Assembly (NCBI RefSeq): GCF_014635825.1
Contig: NZ_BMDO01000007.1
Span: 124,001 to 188,000, forward strand
Direction: 5' to 3'
Length of the DNA: 64,000 nt
Source: Mucilaginibacter galii
Lineage (GTDB): Bacteria; Bacteroidota; Bacteroidia; Sphingobacteriales; Sphingobacteriaceae
Below the pieces are notes generated by a model that was not told the origin of the DNA, did no database searches, and was given only the letters and a program-made list of their open reading frames with translations. Every line of letters starts with the position of its first letter. The first letter of the stretch is position 1. The translations under genes were made by a program, and so were the position numbers. This document shows, piece after piece, positions 8,383 to 17,722 of the stretch.

Positions 8383-9702
8383 TTACGCCGCGCTAACCGG
8401 TTCCAGTGCCTGTTGTTTCTGCGTATTTAATAACATGAACAACAGCAGTAAACCTGCAATAAAAAATATGGTTAGCACCAATGCCGAGTTACGCATACTG
8501 TTTGTAAGCGACTCCACAAAACCAAAAGTAAACAATCCTATAACAATAGCCAGCTTTTCGGTGACATCGTAAAAGCTGAAATATGAAGCCGTATCGGGGA
8601 TATTTTGTGGTAAAAATTTTGAATAGGTTGAACGTGAGAGCGATTGAATGCCTCCCATCACCAAACCCACCACTACGGCTAACAGGTAAAATTGTGTGGA
8701 GGTTTGTGTGAAATAAGCCGCCACACAAACAAAAACCCAAATCATGACCACGCCTATCAATACTTTCACATTCCCGTATACGGCAGACAATTTTGACATT
8801 AACGCAGCACCGGCTATAGCCACTAATTGAATAATTAGTATGATAGCAATTAGGCTTTCAGTAGGCATTTTAAGCTCTTTAGCCGCAAAACCAGTAGCTA
8901 CAAGCATAACCGTTTGTACACCCATAGAATAGAAAAAGAAAGCTGATAGGTATTTCTTTAAAATTGGATTAGACTTAATATTTTTCCATACTCTCGCTAA
9001 TTCTTTAAATCCACCGCTAATTACGTTTTGGTGTTGTGTTCTATTGTTAGGCTGACCTTTGGGAAGTTTGAAAAATGGAATTTGCGCAAAGCCTAACCAC
9101 CAGATTCCTACCAGCAGGAAAGATAACCGGGGAGGAAAGGAAGCATCGGTAATGCCAAACCATAATGGCTTCATTACAAATACGAAACATATAATCTGCA
9201 ACAATACACTACCTACATAGCCATAGGTAAAACCCTTAGCGCTCACGCTATCTTGTTTATCTAAAGTAGCAATTTGCGGTAGGTATGAATTATAAAATAC
9301 AGCACCGCTACAGTAACCTATGGCTGCAAGCGCAAAACATAGCATTCCCAGCTCCAGCGTATCAAGCTTAAAAAAGTATAATCCACAGCAAGCCAAGCCG
9401 CCAAGCCAGGTAAAAAGCTGCATATAGCTTTTTTTGTTGCCCTTATAATCGGCTATGGCAGTTAAAATAGGTAGCATGAGTACTACAATAAAATAAGCAA
9501 CTGCCAAAACGTAGTTAGATAGCGCCGTATTCACAAACTGGTGGCCTAAAAACATCACCCTATCTCCATTACCTTTTGTTGTGGTAATAGCTGTATAATA
9601 GGCAGGAAATATAGTGGAGGTTATAACCAAATTATAGGCCGAATTAGCCCAATCGAACATAGCCCAGGCACGTATAGTTTGAGGATTGTCTTTGCTTTCC
9701 AT
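8383..9702 (-). CDS. MFS transporter, UMF1/Atg22-like
   Basis: The protein has about 12 membrane segments and begins with the Atg22/UMF1 signature RAWAMFDWANSAYNLVITSTIFPAYY. A conserved GxxSxSRSxYSKFLPxxxxxxYFSFYDVTEK block appears near residues 355-385. Family members are vacuolar amino-acid effluxers in yeast; the bacterial substrate is unknown. The open frame extends to a TTG at 9723, but the ATG at 9702 gives the conserved family N-terminus (MESKDNPQTIRAWAM), so I use that start (439 residues). It precedes the LutA-like gene with a 14-nt gap. Confidence 0.88.
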   Translation of the reverse strand: MESKDNPQTIRAWAMFDWANSAYNLVITSTIFPAYYTAITTTKGNGDRVMFLGHQFVNTALSNYVLAVAYFIVVLMLPILTAIADYKGNKKSYMQLFTWLGGLACCGLYFFKLDTLELGMLCFALAAIGYCSGAVFYNSYLPQIATLDKQDSVSAKGFTYGYVGSVLLQIICFVFVMKPLWFGITDASFPPRLSFLLVGIWWLGFAQIPFFKLPKGQPNNRTQHQNVISGGFKELARVWKNIKSNPILKKYLSAFFFYSMGVQTVMLVATGFAAKELKMPTESLIAIILIIQLVAIAGAALMSKLSAVYGNVKVLIGVVMIWVFVCVAAYFTQTSTQFYLLAVVVGLVMGGIQSLSRSTYSKFLPQNIPDTASYFSFYDVTEKLAIVIGLFTFGFVESLTNSMRNSALVLTIFFIAGLLLLFMLLNTQKQQALEPVSAA

Positions 9703-9930
9703 GTATTGGCTAAAAGTATGCAATTTTACAACAAATTCTACTCCTCTAAACTGCCTATTAAGCAGCTAATCTATTAAACATTATTTGGTGAGGAAAGTCC
9801 TAAACTCATCTGCAAATAGCCGTCTATTTACAAACTCTTATTCTGATTGACTTGGCTCGATTATCAAAAAACTACGCTATTCATTTTCTATAGCAATTAA
9901 AATTGACTAAAAATTAATTATTCACATTAT

Positions 9931-9961
9931 TTGATTTACTAATATTTTTAGCATTATTTTG
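9931..9961 (+). promoter_or_regulatory. Possible promoter of the imuA-imuB-dnaE2 cassette
   Basis: A TTG (9931-9933) is followed after 21 nt by TATTTTG (9955-9961), one base shorter than the TAnnTTTG consensus. The predicted start is about 10 nt before the ATG at 9977. No recognisable LexA-type palindrome surrounds it. Confidence 0.3.
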
Positions 9962-9976
9962 TGTTTCATTATTCAA

Positions 9977-10363
9977 ATGGAAACATTCTATATAGATGCG
10001 GAACTCAGCCGGGGATTAACCCGGATACAGGTAGATGAAATACAGCCTGAACACTGGGATATGCCTGCTACTCCCCAGTTTATGATCGAATTTTACATGC
10101 ATGGCAGTGGTTTCATGACGTTAACTATTCAGTTAGAAAGTGGCATTTGGTATGACCGGCTTACCCGCTTATCAGAAGATGATTTACAACTACTTTATTA
10201 TGAATTAGATCCCAACCACGCCTGGGACCCTAACTATCAATGTCCGTTAAGTAAAGCTGAACTAAAAAATATTGGTATGGTAATCAGTAATTATATGGTT
10301 ACCTACCTCACTATTTATATGGGCGCTTTTATTCCACAGTTCCGTACACCCACTTTAAATTGA
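9977..10363 (+). CDS. Hypothetical protein, first gene of the imuA-imuB-dnaE2 cassette
   Basis: I do not recognise a named family. The frame opens at a TTG (9959), but the ATG at 9977 is the better start, giving 128 residues (METFYIDAELSRGLTRIQ...). It is a small acidic soluble protein with a high content of Tyr, Leu and Met and a conserved-looking middle (DPNHAWDPNYQCPLS). There is no helix-turn-helix, zinc site or signal peptide. It stops 6 nt before imuA, and all four genes run head to tail, so it is very probably co-expressed with the mutagenesis proteins and may be an accessory or regulatory subunit. Confidence 0.75.
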   Translation: METFYIDAELSRGLTRIQVDEIQPEHWDMPATPQFMIEFYMHGSGFMTLTIQLESGIWYDRLTRLSEDDLQLLYYELDPNHAWDPNYQCPLSKAELKNIGMVISNYMVTYLTIYMGAFIPQFRTPTLN

Positions 10364-10369
10364 TGGCCA

Positions 10370-11089
10370 ATGGAAAATAAGAAAGCTATTGTTAATGAGC
10401 TACAGCAAAAAATTCTTCAATGGGAAGGCTACAAAGCTCCGGTTGCAGGCGTACGACCTTTGCTGGGACTCGGACCTCTGGAAGCTGCTTTTCCAAACGG
10501 CGTTTTTCCGGTAGTGGCTGTGCACGAGTTGATTTGCGCCTCAACTGAGCAGGCAGCATCAAGTGGTGGCCTGGTTACAGGTATACTATCAGTATTAATG
10601 CAAAAGGGTGGTATTTGTGTGTGGATTGGCCGTGCACGGCGCATATTTGCCCCATCATTAAGTCTTTTTGGGGTTGAACCTCACCAGGTTATTTTTATAA
10701 GCCTGATTAAAGACAAAGATGCACTTTGGGTTATGGAGGAAGCACTAAAATGCGGAGGTTTAACAGCAGTAATTTGTGAAGTTAAAGAACTTAGTTTTAA
10801 ACATTCGCAACGTTTACAATTGGCTGTTGAACAGAGCCGTGTTACCGGTTTTGTATTGCGCAATGAGATGGCCAAACTTGATTCTACCGCCTGCACCGCT
10901 CGCTGGAGAGTTAGCGCAATGCCCAGTGCCGATATGAACGGACTACCAGGTTTAGGTTATCTGCGTTGGCAAATAGAACTATTGAAAGTACGGAATGGGC
11001 AGCCGGGTAAATGGACATTAGAATGGCAGAATGGTAATTTTATATCAGTTGAAAAGGAATTAGCATTAGTAGAAAGGAAGGTAGGTTAA
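10370..11089 (+). CDS. imuA: ImuA-like RecA-related protein of the SOS mutagenesis cassette
   Basis: This 239-residue RecA-superfamily-like protein matches Bacteroidota ImuA in position, size and sequence. Residues 35-50 (LEAAFPNGVFPVVAVHELI) correspond to the segment preceding the ATPase core, and later LGLFGVEPHQVIFI-like elements are seen at about residues 101-112. A classic GKT Walker A is not evident, which is usual for ImuA. Known ImuA proteins, with ImuB and DnaE2, carry out inducible translesion synthesis. Translation of imuB begins 3 nt after the imuA stop. Confidence 0.85.
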   Translation: MENKKAIVNELQQKILQWEGYKAPVAGVRPLLGLGPLEAAFPNGVFPVVAVHELICASTEQAASSGGLVTGILSVLMQKGGICVWIGRARRIFAPSLSLFGVEPHQVIFISLIKDKDALWVMEEALKCGGLTAVICEVKELSFKHSQRLQLAVEQSRVTGFVLRNEMAKLDSTACTARWRVSAMPSADMNGLPGLGYLRWQIELLKVRNGQPGKWTLEWQNGNFISVEKELALVERKVG

Positions 11090-11092
11090 GTT

Positions 11093-12589
11093 ATGCAAAA
11101 ACGATACATGGTACTGGTGTTTCGTCATTTACTAACCGACGAACTAGCACTCAGAAGGCCTCAATTAAAAGATGTGCCCTTTGTATTAGCGGCTGCAATA
11201 AAGAACCGCATGGTAATTACTGCCTCAAGTCCACTAGCCGAAGCGCAAGGAGCTTTTACCGGCATGGCTGTAGCCGATGCAAGAGCCGCAGTACCGGAAC
11301 TACTTGCGATAGATGATATACCCGGAAAAAATGCAAAGTTGTTACGCCTGCTGGGCCTGTGGTGTATACGTTATACCCCCACAGTTGCCATTGATATACC
11401 CAACGGCCTGATTTTAGATATTTCAGGATGTGCTCATCTTTGGGGTGGCGAGCGAAATTACTTGAAAGAAATTGTTTTAAAACTACGCAATGCTGGCTTT
11501 GATGCACGGGCGGCTATTGCCGATACCCTTGGTGCCGCTTGGGCAGTGGCACATTTTGCAAAGGTATCTCCTATTGTGGCCAGTGGTATGCAAGCTAAAG
11601 CCATTTCTGCTTTGCCAACAGCAGCACTACGCTTGGAAACCGAACTGTTATTAAAGCTTCAAAAACTGGGTTTTCGCACCATTGGCCCACTACTTTCCAT
11701 ATCTGCAACAGTATTACGCCGCCGCTTTGGCACAGTTCTCTTAGTTCGTATAAACCAGGCTTTGGGGAAAGAAAATGAGGTTTTGACGCCTATAGAGCTA
11801 CCTGTTGCTTATATGGCACGCCTCCCTTGCCTGGAGCCTATCCGTACGGCAGTTGGTATTGAGATCGCTATAGAAAAATTATTATCAGAGCTTTGCCTAC
11901 GCCTGCAAGATGAAGGAAAAGGCCTGCGGAAAGCCAACCTAAAATGCCAACGTATTGATGGACGCAAAGTACAGGTTAGCATAACCACTACCAAAGGTTC
12001 ACACAGTGTTTCACACTTAATGCGCCTGTTTAAACTGCAGGTAAGCAAAATTGAGCCAGCGCTTGGAATTGAACTATTTTTACTTGAAGCCCCACGGGTA
12101 GAAGATATGGAAACAGTTCAAGATCAATTATGGGCTGAGCCAAAAGGTCTGGCAGATACGGACTTGGCCCAATTACTCGACCGAATTGCCGGGAAAGTAG
12201 GTGCAGCTGCAATTAAACGCTATTTACCTTCTGAACATTACTGGCCCGAGCATTCTATTAAAAAAGCAAACTCACTTACCGAAAAACCTACTACTGCCTG
12301 GCCAACTAAACCCAGGCCAATAAGCCTGTTAAGCCCTCCAGAACCCATAGAAGTAATGGCATTGGTGCCGGACAATCCCCCTAAAATGTTTATCCATAAG
12401 GGCAAACGTCATCAAATTACCAAAGCCGATGGGCCTGAGCGTATAGGGCGCGAATGGTGGCAGGACAGTGGTGAACACCGGGACTATTTTGCCGTAGAAG
12501 ATAGTGAAGGCAGGCGTTACTGGTTATTCCGTTCGGGGTATTATGATGGCGGCGACGCTCAATGGTATTTACACGGTTATTTTGCTTGA
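11093..12589 (+). CDS. imuB: ImuB, Y-family polymerase-like protein without catalytic acidic residues
   Basis: The 498-residue protein aligns with Y-family polymerases but lacks their catalytic carboxylates. The N-terminal strand reads MVLVFRHLL (residues 6-14) where active enzymes have DxDxF, and residues 108-119 read LDISGCAHLWGG where active enzymes have SIDEAYLD. This pattern is diagnostic of ImuB, which bridges the beta clamp and DnaE2 rather than polymerising. Finger and little-finger regions follow to about residue 330, and the C-terminus (RDYFAVEDSEGRRYWLFR) is the usual ImuB tail. It lies between imuA and dnaE2 with 3-nt and 9-nt gaps. Confidence 0.92.
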   Translation: MQKRYMVLVFRHLLTDELALRRPQLKDVPFVLAAAIKNRMVITASSPLAEAQGAFTGMAVADARAAVPELLAIDDIPGKNAKLLRLLGLWCIRYTPTVAIDIPNGLILDISGCAHLWGGERNYLKEIVLKLRNAGFDARAAIADTLGAAWAVAHFAKVSPIVASGMQAKAISALPTAALRLETELLLKLQKLGFRTIGPLLSISATVLRRRFGTVLLVRINQALGKENEVLTPIELPVAYMARLPCLEPIRTAVGIEIAIEKLLSELCLRLQDEGKGLRKANLKCQRIDGRKVQVSITTTKGSHSVSHLMRLFKLQVSKIEPALGIELFLLEAPRVEDMETVQDQLWAEPKGLADTDLAQLLDRIAGKVGAAAIKRYLPSEHYWPEHSIKKANSLTEKPTTAWPTKPRPISLLSPPEPIEVMALVPDNPPKMFIHKGKRHQITKADGPERIGREWWQDSGEHRDYFAVEDSEGRRYWLFRSGYYDGGDAQWYLHGYFA

Positions 12590-12598
12590 AACAATGCT

Positions 12599-15500
12599 AT
12601 GGATTACGCAGAATTACAGGCCACATCAAACTTTAGTTTTCTACGAGGCGGCTCGCACCCTCATGAACTGGTGGAACAAGCGGCAGCTTTAGGCTATACG
12701 GCTATCGCCGTTACCGACCGAAATTCTTTAGCAGGTATAGTGCGGGCACACATGGCGGCTAAAGCCAACGGCATACAATTTATTCCAGCCACCCGCCTTG
12801 ACTTAATGGATGGTACCAGTTTGCTTGCCTATCCAACCAGTATCAAGGCCTACGGGCGTTTATCAGCCCTACTCACCAAAGGTAATTTGCGTACTGAAAA
12901 GGGCAAATGCGAATTATACAAAGCCGATGTTTATGCACACCACGAAGGACTCTTATTTATCGCCATACCTCCGGATAATTTAGGCAATAACTTTCAATTT
13001 GATAGTAGCTTTAAGAGTGATGTGATAGAATACCGGCGTGAGTTTGGTGGTAATCTCTATATAGCCGCATCATTCAATTACCAGGGCCAGGATGCAAAGC
13101 GTATGTTCCGTTTAGCAGAAATGAATATTCCTTTAGTAGCTACCGGTGATGTGCATTACCACATTGCTGCACGCCGTGAGCTACAAGATATATTAACCTG
13201 CATCCGCGAGAGATGCACTATTCACACTGCGGGCTTCAAGTTACATCCCAATGCCGAGCGCTTTCTGAAAGACCGGAACGAAATAGAACGGCTATTTCGG
13301 CAATATCCTCAAGCTATAGAGAATGCAAACCACATTGCCAATGCCTGTAACTTTTCGCTTGATGAACTTAAATACCTGGAACCGGAAGAGCAAATAGTAG
13401 ATGGACTCACAAGACATGAACGGCTTGTGCAACTAACCTGGGAAAGAGCAACAATATGTTTTGGAGAGAGTATACCCGAAAAGCACCGTAAGCAAATTGA
13501 GTTTGAGTTAGCCTTTATTGAAAAGCGCAAATTGGCCTGGTACTTTCTGCGTGTTTATAACAAAACTCAATTTGCCGAAGATATGGGTATCCTGCACCAG
13601 GGCCGTGGTTCGGCGGCAAACTCTACCGTGTGTTTTTGTTTAGGAATTACTGCAGTAAACCCGGCTAAATCCCGTTTGCTATTTTCCCGTTTTATGTCAG
13701 ACGCCCGTGATGAATGGCCCGATATTGATGTGGATTACGAGCATGAACGCCGGGAAGAGGTAATACAATTTATTTACAATAGCTATGGCCGCAACCGGGC
13801 AGGCATTGTGGCTACCGTAACACAAGAGCGTCACAAAGGCGCTATTCGTGATGTGGGGAAAGCTATGGGCTTATCTGAAGATACCATTAAGCGCATTGGC
13901 GCTACAATTTGGGATTTTTATGAAGAAGGCTTTGATGAGCAACGCCTGCGCGATCAGGGATTAAACCCTAAAGACCCGCTAATCTTAAAAGTACTTCACC
14001 TTACCTGTGAACTTATGGGTTTCCCCAGGCAGTTAGGTCAGCATACCGGTGGCTTTGTAATTACCGAAGGTGAATTATCTGACTTTTGCCCTATTTTGAA
14101 CGCGCGAATGGAAAACCGCACACAAGTAGAATGGAATAAAGATGACTTGGAAGACCTGGGTATCCTTAAGATTGATGTACTTGGTTTAGGGATGCTCACC
14201 ATGATACGTAAAGCTTTTGACATGGTACTACGGAATTATAATAAAAGCTGGACACTTGCAACTGTCCCGCAAGACGACCCCTTGGTATATGATATGATTT
14301 GCCGGGCAGATACAATTGGAGTATTCCAGATTGAAAGTCGTGCGCAGATGACCATGTTACCCCGGTTGAAACCCCGTAAATTTTATGACCTGGTTATTGA
14401 GGTAGCCATTGTTCGTCCAGGCCCAATCCAAGGTGATATGGTACACCCATATTTACGCAGGCGTAACAATGAAGAACCGGTATCCTACCCCTCTAAAGAA
14501 CTTGAAGAAATTTTGGGACGTACATTAGGTGTACCGCTATTTCAAGAGCAAGCAATGGAAATTGCTATAGTAGCCGCAGGCTTTTCCCCTGCTGAAGCCG
14601 ATCAATTACGGCGGAGCATGGCTTCTTTTAAAGCCAATGGCAAGTTGCACATGTACGAAAAAAAAATGGTGGAAGGGATGCTGGCCCGGGGTTATGAAGA
14701 GGAGTTTTCCCGCCGTGTTTTTAAGCAATTACAAGGATTTGAAGGTTACGGTTTCCCTGAAAGCCATGCAGCTTCTTTTGCACATCTCGTTTACATCTCC
14801 TCCTGGTTAAAATACCACCACCCGGATGCTTTTTGTGCAGCATTGCTCAACAGTCAGCCGATGGGGTTTTACCAACCGGCACAAATTGTGCGCGATGCAC
14901 GCGATCACGGCGTGCAGGTATTACCGGTAGACGTAAATAGTTCGGAATGGGATAACACATTGGAAATTAAAAATGATAAGTACTACGCCGTACGTTTAGG
15001 TTTTAGGCAAGTTAAGGGAGTTAAAGAAGCAGACATGGAGTTACTTGTTGCCATGCGTAATAACGGTTATTTACATATAAACCAAATACGATCGGCCGGT
15101 GTACCCGAAGCTGCACTGGAAAAACTGGCAGATGCAGATGCTTATCGTTCATTAGGTGCAGACCGGCGGATGGCTTTGTGGGAAGTTAGCGCTCTTGGCG
15201 ACCGGCCTATAGGTCTTTTTGATGGTCACCTATCAGAAACTGTATTGGAACCAGATACCCCCCTGCCAATTATGACCCGAGGCGAACATGTAGTACAGGA
15301 TTATATTTCCACTGGTCTATCTTTAAAAAACCATCCTATTGAGTTGCTAAGACCACAATTAACCAAAATGCATAATATTCCTGTAAGGGAATTTGCAAAA
15401 AAAAAAGATGGTGATTTTGTAAGTGTAGCCGGCTTAATTACTGTGAGGCAACGGCCAGGAACAGCTAAAGGAGTATTATTCATGACCCTGGAGGATGAAA

Positions 15501-15799
15501 CAGGATCAGCTAACTTGGTTGTTTGGCAATCACTATTTAATAAATACCGTAAAGAGATTGTACAATCACGGCTGCTAATGGTTACTGGGAAATTACAAAT
15601 AGCCAATAATGTTACGCATTTAGTAGTACAACAATGTTTTAATCTTACCGCTTTACTGCGAAGTTTAACAGAAACAGAACTACCTCAAACATTATCAAGA
15701 GGAGACGAAACTACAAAACCTGTTAACTACGACGGTCGCTCAACCGCACCTCCTGTATCCACTGAAAGTGCTTTTCATAAGGGGCGGAACTTTCATTGA
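12599..15799 (+). CDS. dnaE2: Error-prone DNA polymerase III alpha subunit DnaE2
   Basis: The 1066-residue C-family polymerase has an N-terminal PHP domain (residues 1-~210, beginning DYAELQATSNFSFLRGGSHP). The palm carries catalytic PDIDVDY (D375 and D377) and a third Asp at D526 in KIDVLGLGML. A helix-hairpin-helix region and an OB fold near residues 935-1010 (VSVAGLITVRQRPGTAKG) follow. It is slightly longer than replicative-like fragments but typical for DnaE2. It performs translesion synthesis with ImuB after DNA damage. It is the last gene of the cassette; the 136 nt downstream hold no gene before the terminator at 15936. Confidence 0.95.
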   Translation: MDYAELQATSNFSFLRGGSHPHELVEQAAALGYTAIAVTDRNSLAGIVRAHMAAKANGIQFIPATRLDLMDGTSLLAYPTSIKAYGRLSALLTKGNLRTEKGKCELYKADVYAHHEGLLFIAIPPDNLGNNFQFDSSFKSDVIEYRREFGGNLYIAASFNYQGQDAKRMFRLAEMNIPLVATGDVHYHIAARRELQDILTCIRERCTIHTAGFKLHPNAERFLKDRNEIERLFRQYPQAIENANHIANACNFSLDELKYLEPEEQIVDGLTRHERLVQLTWERATICFGESIPEKHRKQIEFELAFIEKRKLAWYFLRVYNKTQFAEDMGILHQGRGSAANSTVCFCLGITAVNPAKSRLLFSRFMSDARDEWPDIDVDYEHERREEVIQFIYNSYGRNRAGIVATVTQERHKGAIRDVGKAMGLSEDTIKRIGATIWDFYEEGFDEQRLRDQGLNPKDPLILKVLHLTCELMGFPRQLGQHTGGFVITEGELSDFCPILNARMENRTQVEWNKDDLEDLGILKIDVLGLGMLTMIRKAFDMVLRNYNKSWTLATVPQDDPLVYDMICRADTIGVFQIESRAQMTMLPRLKPRKFYDLVIEVAIVRPGPIQGDMVHPYLRRRNNEEPVSYPSKELEEILGRTLGVPLFQEQAMEIAIVAAGFSPAEADQLRRSMASFKANGKLHMYEKKMVEGMLARGYEEEFSRRVFKQLQGFEGYGFPESHAASFAHLVYISSWLKYHHPDAFCAALLNSQPMGFYQPAQIVRDARDHGVQVLPVDVNSSEWDNTLEIKNDKYYAVRLGFRQVKGVKEADMELLVAMRNNGYLHINQIRSAGVPEAALEKLADADAYRSLGADRRMALWEVSALGDRPIGLFDGHLSETVLEPDTPLPIMTRGEHVVQDYISTGLSLKNHPIELLRPQLTKMHNIPVREFAKKKDGDFVSVAGLITVRQRPGTAKGVLFMTLEDETGSANLVVWQSLFNKYRKEIVQSRLLMVTGKLQIANNVTHLVVQQCFNLTALLRSLTETELPQTLSRGDETTKPVNYDGRSTAPPVSTESAFHKGRNFH

Positions 15800-15935
15800 T
15801 GTAGTTATTAGGTTAGCGTCTGATTATATTGTTAGCGATGCTAATACCTCGCCACAATAAGCCAACCAATAATGTTTATCGGATGATAATACTATCAATA
15901 AAATTAAAGTGTGTCTCCGGATGTGTCCCTATTGC

Positions 15936-15964
15936 AAAAAAGCAGCCTTAAAGGGCTGCTTTTT
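15936..15964. terminator. Bidirectional terminator between dnaE2 and tRNA-Leu
   Basis: AAAAAAGCAGCC (15936-15947) and GGCTGCTTTTT (15954-15964) form a GC-rich stem flanked by A and T tracts, so it works in both directions. It lies just past the 3' end of the minus-strand tRNA. The 136 nt between the dnaE2 stop and this hairpin contain nothing else I can support. Confidence 0.85.
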
Positions 15965-15972
15965 ATGATTGT

Positions 15973-16053
15973 GCGGAAGAAGGGACTCGAACCCCCACGC
16001 CTCGCGGCGCCAGATCCTAAGTCTGGTGCGGCTACCAATTACGCCACTTCCGC
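15973..16053 (-). tRNA. tRNA-Leu (anticodon UAG)
   Basis: The 81-nt minus-strand sequence has a 7-bp acceptor stem (GCGGAAG/CTTCCGC), the anticodon stem CCAGA/TCTGG with loop CTTAGGA (anticodon UAG, reading CUN codons), a long variable arm (CGCCGCGAGGCG) typical of leucine tRNAs, and the T loop TTCGAGT. No CCA is encoded. A bidirectional terminator follows immediately. Confidence 0.96.
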
Positions 16054-16172
16054 AGTTAGGATTTTGAGAGGGCAAATATAGCGTTTAATAATTATTTATA
16101 AAATTTAAAAAGCATTTTGTATATAAAACAGGCTAAGCGACTGAAATGCAAGCTGATTAAATTTCATTATTA

Positions 16173-17570
16173 TTAGAATGCGTTCTTATCTCCTCTGATA
16201 GTACCCCAAAATGTCAAGAAAATGATCTTCAAGTCTAACAGGAACGACCAGTTTTCAAGATACCAAACATCTGCTTCCACCCTTTCAAGCATATCTTCAG
16301 TAGTTTTAGTTTCACCACGCAACCCATTTACCTGAGCCCAACCGGTAATACCAGGTTTTAAGAAATGACGCACCATAAATTGATCTATTAGTTTAGAATA
16401 CTCTTCAGTATGTTTTAACATGTGCGGCCTTGGCCCTACAACGGTCATATTACCCATTAACACGTTGAAAAACTGAGGCAATTCGTCGAGGTTGGTTTTA
16501 CGTAGAAACGCTCCAATTTTGGTAATTCGGGCATCGCCCCGGGTGGCTTGCTTATTATCAGAATCTTTATTAACCTGCATACTTCTAAACTTGAAACAGT
16601 TAAAAGCTTCGTTGTCGCGCCCTGAGCGTATCTGCACAAAAAATATAGGGCCGGGTGAACTTAGCTTTATGGCAATAGATAGTATAGGAAACAACCAGCT
16701 AAAAACAAAAAGAATGATGAACAGAGAGAATACAATATCGAACAATCGCTTAAAAAAACGATTCAGCATATTCTCTAACGGCTCGGGCCTGATAGAAATT
16801 ACAGGGATGTGGCCAAAGTTTTGCACAAACGTTGGTTTATGCGTGTAATAAAACTCTGGTACTAATTTGAAGCGAATTAAATTTTTATCTGCATCAAGCA
16901 TCAGCTTCTCAATCTTCTTCGCCTCGGAGTTTGGTAACGTACAAAATATCTCGTCTACCCTGTTATCCTTAACATATTGTATGCACTGCTCAACCTCACC
17001 TAAGTAAAGACTATCATCAATATCCTTATCGTCATCGTCGAATATGCCTAATATGCGGTAGCCGCGTTCAGGATTAGAGGTGACAAAATTATACAGATCG
17101 GTTCCTATACGACCGCCGCCAACAATAACGGCCTGCCTGAAATCGGTTAACATGGCGCGGTCTCCCCTTCTTATAGCCAGGAATATCAATTTCCATATAC
17201 CCAAAAGAAAACCGAACATGGCTAAGGCGTAAAACAAATACTGCCTGGTAATGGAGTATGCCTTGGTACCGATTATGATTAAAACAGTGAAGCAAATTAA
17301 GCTTACAAAAAGCATGTAAGTTTTAAATACGCCACGATAAGTTTTGATTGAATCTTTATTGAGCACCTGCTCGTAAAGGCGGGTTATGTTTGCAGAAAGC
17401 AACCATATAAGGTTAAAAACCAACACTATAGGTAAATAATTTTTATTATTTATCCAGATAATGTATGACTTATCTACAATTAAGTAAGCCAATATCATAC
17501 TTACATTTAAAATCAAATAATCAACAGAAAGATTAATTGCTTTAATAAAAGTAGCGTATCTATGACTCAT
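16173..17570 (-). CDS. Undecaprenyl-phosphate sugar phosphotransferase (WcaJ/WbaP-like)
   Basis: The 465-residue polyprenyl-phosphate hexose-1-phosphate transferase starts exopolysaccharide repeat units by loading a sugar-1-phosphate onto undecaprenyl phosphate. It has four N-terminal membrane helices (residues 10-125), a cytoplasmic Rossmann-like domain (about 140-260; AVIVGGGRIGTDLY) and the catalytic transferase domain (about 275-460) with FKRLFDIVFSL, KFRSMQVNKDS and the RKTNLDELPQFFNVLMGNMTVVGPRP core. It lies at the distal end of the polysaccharide locus, separated from gmhA by 152 nt. The exact sugar cannot be read from sequence. Confidence 0.93.
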   Translation of the reverse strand: MSHRYATFIKAINLSVDYLILNVSMILAYLIVDKSYIIWINNKNYLPIVLVFNLIWLLSANITRLYEQVLNKDSIKTYRGVFKTYMLFVSLICFTVLIIIGTKAYSITRQYLFYALAMFGFLLGIWKLIFLAIRRGDRAMLTDFRQAVIVGGGRIGTDLYNFVTSNPERGYRILGIFDDDDKDIDDSLYLGEVEQCIQYVKDNRVDEIFCTLPNSEAKKIEKLMLDADKNLIRFKLVPEFYYTHKPTFVQNFGHIPVISIRPEPLENMLNRFFKRLFDIVFSLFIILFVFSWLFPILSIAIKLSSPGPIFFVQIRSGRDNEAFNCFKFRSMQVNKDSDNKQATRGDARITKIGAFLRKTNLDELPQFFNVLMGNMTVVGPRPHMLKHTEEYSKLIDQFMVRHFLKPGITGWAQVNGLRGETKTTEDMLERVEADVWYLENWSFLLDLKIIFLTFWGTIRGDKNAF

Positions 17571-17722
17571 ATATTGTAATAACCAGGTAGTCCGTAAAGC
17601 ATGCTAAACGGTTTGCTAAATTAGCAGATATATTTGAATTTAGCACTAAAAAGTTACAGTGCTCGACAGTTAAATTGGATATTATTGTTATCGCTTGAAT
17701 GTAGTTGTAATTCAGAAATTTG

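Noticed and set aside
9894-9905. Palindrome CAATT-AA-AATTG upstream of the imuA cassette as a LexA box
   Set aside because: Arms are only 5 bp and AT-rich, expected by chance in this spacer, and do not resemble a known LexA operator.
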